NCBI GenBank assembly: GCA_039819885.1
Contig: JBCBRD010000048.1
Span: forward strand, 1-18,315
DNA: 18,315 nucleotides
Source: JBCBRD01 sp039819885
Lineage (GTDB): Bacteria; Pseudomonadota; Alphaproteobacteria; Rhizobiales; Hyphomicrobiaceae
Reading direction: 5' to 3'
Made by a program: the position numbers and the translations under genes. This document shows, piece by piece, positions 7,544 through 15,314 of the stretch; position 1 is the stretch's first letter; each line of letters begins with the position of its first letter. A model generated the notes under the pieces. It saw only the letters and a program-made list of their open reading frames with translations, was not told the origin of the DNA and did no database searches.

Positions 7544-8766
7544 TATCCGGCCTGCCTCATTGATGGGTTTTGCGGCAAAATAGCTTCCCCATGGGCGATC
7601 GCCTGAACGAACGATTCCAGGCGGGCATTCGAGACACGACTATTGAATTTCGATTCAATTGTCCGTCTTGCCTCCAGCGCATATTGACGTGTGAGCTCCG
7701 GCTCAGTCATGACCTCACGCATTAACTCTGCCAGCCCGTTAACGTCGTGCTCGCGACAAAGGCGACCGTTCACGTTGTGGGTGATGAGCTCTGGAATGCC
7801 GCTGTGAAAAGTTGACACGACAGGCAGTCCAACGGCCATCGCCTCCATAATGGCGATAGGAATACCCTCCATATCGCCATCCTTCGCAACAACGCTAGGC
7901 GCAAGAAACGCGTCGGCGTCAGAGAGCTCTTGATTGATCGCCGAATGCGGTATGCGACCGAGAAACGTCACCACATCCGATAAGTCCAACGTGCGCGTGA
8001 GCTGCTGCAATTCCTCAAGGAGTGGACCGTCTCCCGCCATGCGGAAGTGAAATTTACGGTTTGGTTCCAGTCGTCGCAGTTCAGCCAAGCCCTTCAGGGC
8101 AAAGGCGAGACCTTTCTTCTCCACCATTCGGCAAACATTGGTGAATACGAATGGTTGAGTGTCAGGCTTATCGCGACGGGCACTGTATGGGAAGTCATCA
8201 GGATCAACGCCTAGATGATGCAGTGCCAGTTTTTCAGGCGGTGCGCCGTGAGCCTCAAGCCACTCAAACCAATTGCTATTGATCGGCAAATGAAGGTCGC
8301 CTTCGCGGAGCAGTTGATCATAGACGTTTTCGCGTTCATCCCTCACATCACGCGACAGATCCGCACCATGAAAGATTGTGATGACCTTCGCGTTGTTTTC
8401 CTTACTGGTCCGATGGCGTACGACATCGCTGCCGAACCAGCCAAAATTACAAATCACGACATCTGTACCAGAACACAGCTTCGCGTCGGAGCGCGCAGCA
8501 TGAGCAACACGTAGGCGGTAAGGCAGTCTGTTGTAGGCAAGTGCTGGAAGACCGCGTTGCGGTTCAATGAATGTTGTTCTCTCCAACGCGGCGGCATAGG
8601 CATCAAGGGTGCTGTCCAACACAACATCCTCGCGCCGCTGGGCAAGCACGCGAACATCATGGCCTTGATCAATCATGAAGTTAATCTGATCAAGCACAAA
8701 TGTTTCGGAGAGCTTTGGAAACTCCCCAACTCTAAAACCGATTTTAAGTCGGTTTGAAGAAAGCAT
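7543..8766 (-). CDS. Glycosyltransferase family 4, WcaL/AmsK-like
   Basis: A 407-residue GT-B retaining glycosyltransferase. The N-terminus has LKIGFRVGEFPKLSETFVLD (7-26), the FP-x-xSETF block typical of WcaL/AmsK-type enzymes of colanic acid and amylovoran synthesis. FHGAD (132-136) follows. The C-terminal domain shows CRMVEKKG (212-219) and AGDGP (244-248). DGDMEGIPIAIMEAMAVGLP (296-315) contains the E-x7-E pair (E300, E308) that binds the nucleotide sugar. Length is normal. It sits 34 bp after the preceding GT2 stop and overlaps the next gene by one base. The purine-rich AAGG before a run of U's is a weak ribosome site for the ATG at 8766. Colanic-type WcaL adds galactose; the sugar here is not predictable. 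Such an enzyme is not part of the succinoglycan set. Confidence 0.87.
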   Translation of the reverse strand: MLSSNRLKIGFRVGEFPKLSETFVLDQINFMIDQGHDVRVLAQRREDVVLDSTLDAYAAALERTTFIEPQRGLPALAYNRLPYRLRVAHAARSDAKLCSGTDVVICNFGWFGSDVVRHRTSKENNAKVITIFHGADLSRDVRDERENVYDQLLREGDLHLPINSNWFEWLEAHGAPPEKLALHHLGVDPDDFPYSARRDKPDTQPFVFTNVCRMVEKKGLAFALKGLAELRRLEPNRKFHFRMAGDGPLLEELQQLTRTLDLSDVVTFLGRIPHSAINQELSDADAFLAPSVVAKDGDMEGIPIAIMEAMAVGLPVVSTFHSGIPELITHNVNGRLCREHDVNGLAELMREVMTEPELTRQYALEARRTIESKFNSRVSNARLESFVQAIAHGEAILPQNPSMRQAG

Positions 8767-8800
8767 TAAAAAAAGACCTTATCTATTCGTCGTCAATGAC

Positions 8801-9769
8801 CTAGCTTGGAAAGCCATCCCAGTATTTGCGATAACCGGTTTTGATCAATGCCCAGTCTTTGAAGCAGGCGACATAATCTCTAATGGTAATTTCGCCGCGC
8901 TCAGCCTTGAGCCGATCAAAGTGCAGACGTGCAGCATCCGATCCATGCTTGAGTTTCCACCTCAGGCTTTTGCGGAGATAATGCAGTTCATAGCGTTGTG
9001 AAATCTGATCGAATTCAGCCGGAGAGAACACGTCTGGCCCATGGCGATGGAGCGCGCTGAGGAAGTCTGCGAAATGCGTGTTCTTCTTCAGCATCACCTG
9101 CGATGTCATACTGGCTTCGTGAATGCGCACAAAGCCAAGCTCGTCGTGAACCATTCCGAATTTTCCACGCTTCAGGATACCCAGAACCGCTTCAAAGTCG
9201 GCGCCGACGTAGGCATCATCATAAAGCGGTTCACGCCACTCCATGACGGATTTACGCATCAGAGTATGAACAGCGAAAAAACCGATCTCGTTACGAAAGA
9301 ACCGGCGGATGACTTCAGGGCCGTCCATGACGGAAACAGACGGGTCCCAATTCAATGGGAATGGCACATTATTCTTGGAAACATTGGTGCCGACCAGCAA
9401 GATCTCCGGGTCTGACTCGGCAAGCTCGACCATGCGCGTGGTGCACTCAGGCTCCATCAGATCGTCAGCACATAGCAACCGAATGTATTTTGCATCATCG
9501 GGCACAAATGTATGCGCGGCATTCCAATTGTCATACTGCTTCAGAACGGTTGGGTTTTCGGCAGCAATGACAGGAACACGCTTGTTGCGAAAGTCAGCGA
9601 TGATCTTGGCTGTGTCGTCCTTGCTGGCATTGTTCAGCACGACATGCACAAGGTTCGCATAGGTCTGGTTTTGAACAGACTGCATGGTCTCACGCAGATG
9701 TTCACCACCATTGTATACCGGTGTTACGACCGCCACTAACGGCAGATCACCAGTCACCATCTCCGCCAC
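8801..9769 (-). CDS. Glycosyltransferase family 2 (EPS)
   Basis: A 322-residue GT2 enzyme. PLVAVVTPVYNGGEHLRETM (10-29) opens the fold, with LNNASKDDT (45-53) and the metal site LLCADDL (98-104) in which ADD replaces the common DDD. The later part has DAYVGADFE (about 189-197) and the basic YLRKSLRWKLKHG near the C-terminus, which may sit against the membrane. The chosen start is GTG at 9769-9767, because AGGAG lies on the minus strand at 9783-9779, about nine bases ahead; ATG at 9760 is an internal alternative with no spaced ribosome site. It lies 74 bp after the flippase gene and 34 bp before the GT4 gene, so one transcript is likely. Specificity unknown; no exo orthologue recognised. Confidence 0.85.
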   Translation of the reverse strand: MAEMVTGDLPLVAVVTPVYNGGEHLRETMQSVQNQTYANLVHVVLNNASKDDTAKIIADFRNKRVPVIAAENPTVLKQYDNWNAAHTFVPDDAKYIRLLCADDLMEPECTTRMVELAESDPEILLVGTNVSKNNVPFPLNWDPSVSVMDGPEVIRRFFRNEIGFFAVHTLMRKSVMEWREPLYDDAYVGADFEAVLGILKRGKFGMVHDELGFVRIHEASMTSQVMLKKNTHFADFLSALHRHGPDVFSPAEFDQISQRYELHYLRKSLRWKLKHGSDAARLHFDRLKAERGEITIRDYVACFKDWALIKTGYRKYWDGFPS

Positions 9770-9843
9770 AACTCAAAGCTCCTGCCCGACACTCGCTTGC
9801 CACCACACACACACCAACGCGCTTCAAAGCCAAATAGTATGAT

Positions 9844-11295
9844 CTAAATCATGATAGCGCGCCGGATCATCTCAACGAACGACTGAGATGCCTCCCTTTG
9901 AAAGAGAAGCGCCCCGCCAGCGTAAACCACAACACCCAACGGACAACAGAGCAAAAGGCGTTCCAAATCACTAAATCCTATGTCGGCCAGGGCCAAATTC
10001 GCGCTGTAAACAACTAGCCCCATTCCAATAGCGTTAATTAGGTTTCCGACCAGCGTTTGAAACAGCTCCCACAAGGACGCGCCAATCAAGGTTGCCAGCA
10101 CATGATTGGCTGGCCCGGTGATCATAAGAGAGACAACGAGAATGCTAACACAGACTCCCATCAGCCCCCATTGAACACCGATCGACACAGCAATGACAAT
10201 CCCAACATTGTTAATGACTGCCCAACGGAACATGACATCGCTTCTTCCAAGCGCCATCAAGATCGCGCCGTGCACACCAGCCACACTTCGAATAGCGCCA
10301 ACCAGTGCGAGGACAGATGCAAGCGGTGCAACAGCGGCCATCCGTTGCCCAAGAAGCACTTCAATGATCGGCTCCGACATCGCCGCAATCCCGGCCATCA
10401 GCGGAAATGTAATGAATGTCACCGTCCGAAGGAGTTTGAGGCTGGCGGCTTTGAATCGCTCTGGTTGGTTTTGTGCCTGCGCCAACGCCGGTAGCAAGAT
10501 GCCTGTTAGACTGGACGAGAACGTCTGGATTGGAACGATAATCAGCCGTAGGGCTAGGCTGTAGTATCCGAGCGGGGTTGCGCCCAGAAAGCGGCCAATC
10601 AGCAATGTGTCGGCATTGGTTCCAACAAAATTGACGACCTGCGTACCAACGACCGCAAGCGAAAACCTGAGGATCTTCCGGATCTCCGAAAAGTCGTAAA
10701 TGAAACCGATCGGCGGTCGCCCCGCCAACAACAGGCCGGTCGTTTTGGCGACGTAAAGCGTAACTTGCTGATAGACCAGCGCCCATGCGCCAGCACCTTG
10801 CAACCCGGTGTAAATGGCAACGATCATGCCGGCCACATGGCTGGCGATGTCGATGATCGCAATCGTGCGGAACCGCAACGCGCGTTGCAGCCAGGAATAG
10901 TGCATAATCCCAAAGGATTGCACGATCAGAATGGCCGCAAGTGCATAGAGAATGCTGACCAGCTCCGGCTCGCCGAAAAAATCCGCAATCAAAGGGGCTG
11001 ACAAACACTGCAAGATGGCCAGCGAAACCGACAAGCCAACCGTTGTCCAGAACGCGCTGGACCAAAGCGCACGACTGGGATTTTCCGCCCGAACAAGAGC
11101 TGGCGAGATGCCCATGTCACCAAAGAACATCAACAGCAGAACGAACGGCATGCCCATTTGAACGATGCCGAAGTCACGCGGCTCTAAGAACCGGGCCAAT
11201 ATGGGCAATACGAGAAGGGCAGACCCAATGCGCACGCCAGCAGCGACGACATTAAATGCCGCCCCTCTGGCAACTTTGTCCGTTAGCGTGCTCAT
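9844..11295 (-). CDS. wzx: Polysaccharide repeat-unit flippase, Wzx/ExoT-type
   Basis: A 483-residue, strongly hydrophobic protein with roughly a dozen or more membrane segments, matching the polysaccharide transporter branch of the MOP superfamily. The N-terminus KVARGAAFNVVAAGVRIGSA leads into RFLEPRDFGIVQMG (35-48), the usual first cytoplasmic loop of this family, and YSWLQRALRFRTIA (133-146) resembles the LLQRxLRF block. GRFLGATPLGYYSLA lies mid-protein, as in ExoT and WzxC-type proteins. It would translocate the lipid-linked repeat unit across the inner membrane. The ATG at 11295 has no good Shine-Dalgarno but forms ATGA with the stop of an upstream small open frame. It heads a leftward run of wzx, GT2, GT4, GT2 and rfbF. 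Family confident; the ExoT-versus-WzxC distinction is not resolved by eye. Confidence 0.9.
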   Translation of the reverse strand: MSTLTDKVARGAAFNVVAAGVRIGSALLVLPILARFLEPRDFGIVQMGMPFVLLLMFFGDMGISPALVRAENPSRALWSSAFWTTVGLSVSLAILQCLSAPLIADFFGEPELVSILYALAAILIVQSFGIMHYSWLQRALRFRTIAIIDIASHVAGMIVAIYTGLQGAGAWALVYQQVTLYVAKTTGLLLAGRPPIGFIYDFSEIRKILRFSLAVVGTQVVNFVGTNADTLLIGRFLGATPLGYYSLALRLIIVPIQTFSSSLTGILLPALAQAQNQPERFKAASLKLLRTVTFITFPLMAGIAAMSEPIIEVLLGQRMAAVAPLASVLALVGAIRSVAGVHGAILMALGRSDVMFRWAVINNVGIVIAVSIGVQWGLMGVCVSILVVSLMITGPANHVLATLIGASLWELFQTLVGNLINAIGMGLVVYSANLALADIGFSDLERLLLCCPLGVVVYAGGALLFQREASQSFVEMIRRAIMI

Positions 11296-11501
11296 ACGCC
11301 GGAGCCCGAAAACAGGCCGGTGCCTGCAGCAGCCTCTGGCGGGGGTCTTAGCATGGGAAGAGTTCGATCTATCCAGCGCCGTGCGGATTGTTGGCGCATA
11401 GTGTTACGGTAATTATGCCAAGCTGTGGCACCAACAAGCCTTTTGCGGAGCCTTTGCGCTTCGATCGTCACCCAGCCTCTCACTGTCGAAAGATCCCACA
11501 T
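11292..11501 (-). CDS. Possible small ORF coupled to the flippase gene, unrecognised
   Basis: From ATG at 11501 (TTG at 11519 is an alternative) a 69-codon frame runs to a TGA overlapping the wzx ATG in the ATGA arrangement typical of translationally coupled genes. The product is Arg-rich (11 or so Arg) with a C-terminal PPPEAAAGTG stretch; no family is recognised and no membrane segment or signal peptide is visible. It contains the first copy of the 17-base direct repeat, read here as KRLVGA. The absence of a ribosome site for wzx itself gives some support for coupling. It could equally be a chance frame in the wzx leader. Low confidence. Confidence 0.25.
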   Translation of the reverse strand: MWDLSTVRGWVTIEAQRLRKRLVGATAWHNYRNTMRQQSARRWIDRTLPMLRPPPEAAAGTGLFSGSGV

Positions 11502-11801
11502 GTCTACAAACCTCACCAACCCCGAGGCTTAGCCGCAAATCAACACGTCAGACCGATATCTGCAATGCACGTTACGGTCCGTTCTCGGAACGTAATGAAC
11601 AGCAAGCCGTGGACTGAGCATGGTTGGCGAATGAAACTAGCTGGGTTTTGTAAAAGCGCATATAGAACAATTGCTTAGAGCGGCAAATTGTCTATTCTAG
11701 AACCGGCCGCAACACGTCTGGATTTTCGCGCAAAAGTCTTAAGTCGAGCCGGGCGCTGGGAGTACGACCCGCCAACACGTCCGCTGAATTGACCCGTGTG
11801 G
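11296..11801. other. Intergenic region between acyltransferase and flippase genes
   Basis: About 500 bp between two leftward genes. Apart from the weak small frame (11292-11501) I recognise no gene. It carries one copy of a 17-base direct repeat (11429-11445) whose twin lies in the 3' end of the acyltransferase gene. No clear terminator for the acyltransferase and no convincing promoter for wzx could be picked by eye, though the size suggests one is present. Confidence 0.45.
11429..11445. repeat. 17-base direct repeat, copy 1
   Basis: CACCAACAAGCCTTTTG is present here and, without mismatch, at 11831-11847. The copies are 402 bp apart. On the minus strand both are read in the frame giving KRLVG when placed in their respective open frames. 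Likely a duplication footprint of the acyltransferase 3' end or a slippage product; chance is unlikely but not excluded. Confidence 0.7.
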
Positions 11802-12893
11802 TTACAGCCTTTTCTCGGTCTTGTGGGCACCACCAACAAGCCTTTTGGCCCATTCCCCGGTCTCACCGAGAAGCCGTTTGCCCCATGCGTAGGATGGCTT
11901 TTCGAAGTAGGTGTAAGTGAGATACGAGACCGCGATCACCACGGCGAACTGGATGACGTAGCCGCCAAAGAACCCAAAGCGGTCACCAAGCATCTCTTTG
12001 AGTGCCCATTGGATTGGGACGTGGACCAAGTAAATCGAAAACGAGATCCGACCTAAAAAGTCGAACTTCCTGGCCACGATTGCTGCGGGTCCAACTTCAA
12101 AAGCCATGATGACGACGATCGGCATCATCAGCAACAAGGCGAGGTAATCCAAAGATGTCTCGTTAGGCACAACCACCAGGACAAGCGTGAAAATCACAAG
12201 CGCGATGGGCGTCAGCACTTGCAGGATCAGGTGCTCGATGTCAGATCGCGGGGAACGGACCGCGCGAAATACATCATAGAGCAACACACCGACTGAAATG
12301 GAGGCCAAGCCGCGCAGTAATCCGAGGTTAACGAGAGGCATAAGGTCATGATAGTAGACGTTTAAATGACCTTGCGTTCCGGCGAGAACGCCATAGCAGA
12401 CACACGCGATCAAGGCCAATAGGAGGTTCCGCAAAACACGGCTATTGCGAAGTGAGATAACCAACAAGACCAGCAACGCGATCGCGAGATTGACCCAGAA
12501 CTCCACCGAGATCGACCAGGCCGGTGAATTAAACGCCACCCTATCTGGGCCAAGGCCAATGTTGTGGAGCATGAAGAGGTGCAGGACGAATTCACCGTCA
12601 AACCATTCCCGACCGATGACCGTGAGCAATACTGCGGTAAGCAAAAAGGTCAGAAGGTGTAGAGGATAGAGCCGGGCGAAACGGTACTGTGCGAATTTCC
12701 AAAAACTCAGGTTGGGCCGGTTGAAGTAGGCATGAGCTAGAACGAACCCACTCAGGAGGAAGAAGAAGTCCACGGCCATGTAGGCGTTGGTGTCCCTCAG
12801 ATATCCATAGTGAAGGGTCATGATCACGCAAGCGGCGTAGCCGCGCATGGTATCGAGAACAACAAAGCGTTGGCGCGTGCCGCTCTCAGCCAT
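11802..12893 (-). CDS. Acyltransferase family 3, ExoZ/OafA-like
   Basis: A 363-residue integral membrane O-acyltransferase expected to acetylate (or otherwise acylate) sugars of the repeat unit. The N-terminus RFVVLDTMRGYAACVIMTLH (9-28) contains the family's R-x10-H motif (R17, H28), which is essential for acyl transfer in characterised members. AVDFFFLLSGFVLAHAY (40-56) and YRFARLYPLHLL (70-81) are the next conserved blocks. Around ten hydrophobic segments follow, ending with a basic C-terminal tail after YFEKPS. That tail has a repeated KRL pattern (GKRLLG, AKRLVG, EKRL) and carries a copy of the 17-base repeat. It lies 447 bp after the ExoP-like gene and 506 bp before wzx. GGAG about 14 bases before the ATG at 12893 is a distant ribosome site. 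ExoZ-type function fits the context; acyl group and target are unknown. Confidence 0.88.
   Translation of the reverse strand: MAESGTRQRFVVLDTMRGYAACVIMTLHYGYLRDTNAYMAVDFFFLLSGFVLAHAYFNRPNLSFWKFAQYRFARLYPLHLLTFLLTAVLLTVIGREWFDGEFVLHLFMLHNIGLGPDRVAFNSPAWSISVEFWVNLAIALLVLLVISLRNSRVLRNLLLALIACVCYGVLAGTQGHLNVYYHDLMPLVNLGLLRGLASISVGVLLYDVFRAVRSPRSDIEHLILQVLTPIALVIFTLVLVVVPNETSLDYLALLLMMPIVVIMAFEVGPAAIVARKFDFLGRISFSIYLVHVPIQWALKEMLGDRFGFFGGYVIQFAVVIAVSYLTYTYFEKPSYAWGKRLLGETGEWAKRLVGGAHKTEKRL
11831..11847. repeat. 17-base direct repeat, copy 2 (inside acyltransferase 3' end)
   Basis: Second exact copy of CACCAACAAGCCTTTTG. It lies in the last 45 bases of the acyltransferase gene and encodes KRLVG near the C-terminus. 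Copy 1 lies 402 bp to the left, in the flippase leader. Confidence 0.7.
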
Positions 12894-13340
12894 TAACGCT
12901 TAAACTCCATGACGACGGAACGATGGTTCACCAAAAACCATTGGAACAATACCTGCGACAGCGGCAGCACCGTTATCCACGTAGTGTCTAACGCATCAAT
13001 CAACCAACATTGTCGTGACCTTAGTCGTGTAAAGGTCTCAGCTGATTGAGCAGTGTCAACTCTTGGCCCAAACGTAGCCAGAACACGCAGGCAGCGGTGT
13101 GACGGTTACATGAGTGCTAAGCCCTGCATATCAGGACAGAAACACCGCCGTTTCACGGGGACACACAGTGGTCTTGCTTCAGCTTACTGACATACAAGTG
13201 TGTATCATACGACCAATATTCGTAGCACCGCGCGCACGTGACCTGCACGGCGAGCCGAAACATCGTCGCAAATCCAGCATCGCCCAATCGGATCGGGCAT
13301 CCGACTGCGAAGCTCGAATCGACGTGCGCAGGGGCTTAGG
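12894..13340. other. Intergenic region upstream of acyltransferase gene
   Basis: 447 bp between the ExoP-like stop and the acyltransferase start. No gene is supported. Two dyads are visible: ATGGTT (12923-12928) with AACCAT (12936-12941), and ATACA-AGTG-TGTAT at 13192-13205. Either could be an operator. The first shares the ATGGT/ACCAT half-sites of the 4230-4245 dyad but with a wider centre. A promoter for the acyltransferase is expected here but I could not fix its boxes. Confidence 0.45.
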
Positions 13341-15314
13341 TCATCCCGTATAAGCGCGTCCGCGCACCCGCGCACCGTACAGTTCCACTTCCATGCGCAT
13401 CACCTTGGTAAGAACAACACCCACGATGTTTGATCCAACGCGCCGAAGTTGGTAAAGCGTCTCGTCCAAAACAGGAACCGGAGTTGACTCCCATTCTGCG
13501 ACGACCACCACACCATCAAGGATTCCGCTGAGAGCTAAAGCTTCGGTTGCGGGCTTTAGCGGTGGCATGTCTACGATGATGACATCGTACTCGGACTTGA
13601 GTTTCTCAAAAAGTGCGTTGAGAGCTTCGCCTGAAATGTCTCCGCCCGCATCATCGGCACCTTCACCAAGATGCAGCGGTAGGAAATCGGGGAAGTCATC
13701 CGTCTGCTCGATCACGCAGTCTGCAAATGAACGCTCTCCGTTCAAGACTTCAAGCAAGCCTGCATCGCAATCTGCCGCAGCCGCGCGGGTCATCGCTGGG
13801 TTATGGAAGTCCGCGTCAACAAGAAGTGTACGAGCCTCGGTCAGTCGATGCAGCACCGCAAGGTTGCTGGAGAAGGTTGTCTTTCCCTCCCGTGGCACGG
13901 ATGACGTGATGCCAAGGACTGTAACTGGTTGTGACTTCGTGGAGATATTAATCGCGGTTCGAATGCTTTTCACGCCACGGCTAAACCGCGACATCGGCAT
14001 GGTCTTCACTTCTTTTAGTCGAGGAACAAGGTCCTCCTCGCGCTCAAAGCCAAGCAGGGTCCGAAGGTAGTCAAAAGCCAAGCGCAATGGCGGAACGTGC
14101 GCTCGGCGCGAGTCATGCCGAGCCACAAGACCAAGGCTTTCAGTGCCAAGCTCTTCCCTGATCTGTTTTGGCGAGCTGATCCGGTAATCAAGCGCGGACC
14201 GAAGGAGTGCCAGCCCAATTCCGAAGATCCCGCCTAGGACAATACCACCCAGAGTAATCAAACCACGCTTCGGGCTGCTCTTTCGTTTCGGTGTTGAGGC
14301 ATCCGTAATTACGCGCGCATTGGTCACAGGATACGACTGACGCTGGACCGTCTCAGTGTAGGCCTGCAGATATGACTCGTAGATCTTCTGGAATGTGTCA
14401 GCGCGCGATTCCAGCTCTTCCAGAGTGGCACGAGGCGCTTTCGCAGTCCCTTCTTTGCCACTCGCTGGTGCCGCCGCAGGCTCAGTCGTCCGCCGCCCGG
14501 TGACACCCCGAATCGTACGGCTCCCCGAGTTAGCGCCACCACGTGACGATTGCCCGACAATCCGATAGTCCCGGCGAGCTCGAAAAGTCTGCACCTCTAG
14601 GTTCGCTGCATTCATTTGCAGGCGAAGCGCATCAATCTGATCTTCAAGCCATTCACTGCCACGGCGCGCGGCATCTTTACGAGTCTCCAACCGATCCTCG
14701 ACGTAAGCTTCGGCGATGGCATTTGCCATTTTTGCCGAGTGCGCCGCATCTGTGGAATTAAACTCAATCTGCAGCACGTAAGAGATCCCAACACGCGAAA
14801 CGCGCATGTTGTACTGGATTTCCGTAACGGCAGCACGCAGCAGTTCAGCCTGCGCGTCGGTCTCGCTGGCGACTTCGGAGGAGCCGAATTGCGGGACCAA
14901 GCTTCCAAGCCAACCCATGAAACCGGCGATTGGCGAAACCTCATATGCGTTATCCGGCCAGACTTTCAGATCCAACCTACGGGCAGCCTTCTCTGCAATG
15001 CGCTCCGAACGCAGCAGCGCGAGCTGGCTCTCAACTTGTGGTGTATCCAGCGACAACTGATTTTCACCAAAACGCAGTGTTGGTTCCTGCAGAGCCTGCG
15101 TCTCAATCAGAACCTGCGACGACGCTGTAAATATCGGAGTTGCCGTGAACGCATACATCAAAGCCAGGATCGTACAGATTGTGGTCGTCACAGCTATGGT
15201 TCGGAATGACCGCTCAAAAAAGCGCCGCAGACGTTCAACAGCTACAAACTGACTAGGCCCCGAAATAGGGTCGGGGAGGTCCATATCCGTCCGGCGAGGA
15301 GTGCGTTCAAGCAT
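13341..15314 (-). CDS. exoP: Chain-length determinant / BY-kinase-type ATPase, ExoP/Wzc-like
   Basis: A 657-residue inner-membrane polysaccharide co-polymerase that sets EPS chain length. The Wzz-type domain has a first membrane helix at about 38-56 and a second at about 350-372, preceded by the basic/proline stretch TPKRKSSPKR (341-350). The cytoplasmic BY-kinase domain shows a Walker A loop SSVPREGKTT (471-480, K478), Walker A' TLLVDADFHNPAMTR (496-510, D500/D502) and Walker B VIIVDMPP (578-585). The C-terminus carries only two tyrosines (Y646, Y655) instead of the usual cluster. The periplasmic part is short: residues about 250-298 are Gly/Arg/Ala/Pro-rich instead of coiled coil, making the protein shorter than the roughly 780-residue rhizobial ExoP as I recall it. 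ATG at 15314 is used; M11 is an alternative. It is the upstream-most gene of the leftward block. Family is certain. Confidence 0.92.
   Translation of the reverse strand: MLERTPRRTDMDLPDPISGPSQFVAVERLRRFFERSFRTIAVTTTICTILALMYAFTATPIFTASSQVLIETQALQEPTLRFGENQLSLDTPQVESQLALLRSERIAEKAARRLDLKVWPDNAYEVSPIAGFMGWLGSLVPQFGSSEVASETDAQAELLRAAVTEIQYNMRVSRVGISYVLQIEFNSTDAAHSAKMANAIAEAYVEDRLETRKDAARRGSEWLEDQIDALRLQMNAANLEVQTFRARRDYRIVGQSSRGGANSGSRTIRGVTGRRTTEPAAAPASGKEGTAKAPRATLEELESRADTFQKIYESYLQAYTETVQRQSYPVTNARVITDASTPKRKSSPKRGLITLGGIVLGGIFGIGLALLRSALDYRISSPKQIREELGTESLGLVARHDSRRAHVPPLRLAFDYLRTLLGFEREEDLVPRLKEVKTMPMSRFSRGVKSIRTAINISTKSQPVTVLGITSSVPREGKTTFSSNLAVLHRLTEARTLLVDADFHNPAMTRAAAADCDAGLLEVLNGERSFADCVIEQTDDFPDFLPLHLGEGADDAGGDISGEALNALFEKLKSEYDVIIVDMPPLKPATEALALSGILDGVVVVAEWESTPVPVLDETLYQLRRVGSNIVGVVLTKVMRMEVELYGARVRGRAYTG

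Noticed and set aside
10361..11065. Long leftward open frame (234 codons) inside the flippase gene
   Set aside because: It lies in a different frame of the wzx gene, is Cys/His/Arg-rich without family features, and the wzx frame has clear membrane segments and conserved loops.
11675..11866. 63-codon leftward frame overlapping the acyltransferase 3' end
   Set aside because: Mostly an out-of-frame reading of the acyltransferase tail; nothing recognisable in the remainder.
14616..15209. Rightward open frame (197 codons) opposite the ExoP-like gene
   Set aside because: Antisense shadow of a gene with intact Wzz and kinase motifs; no ribosome site and no recognisable protein character.
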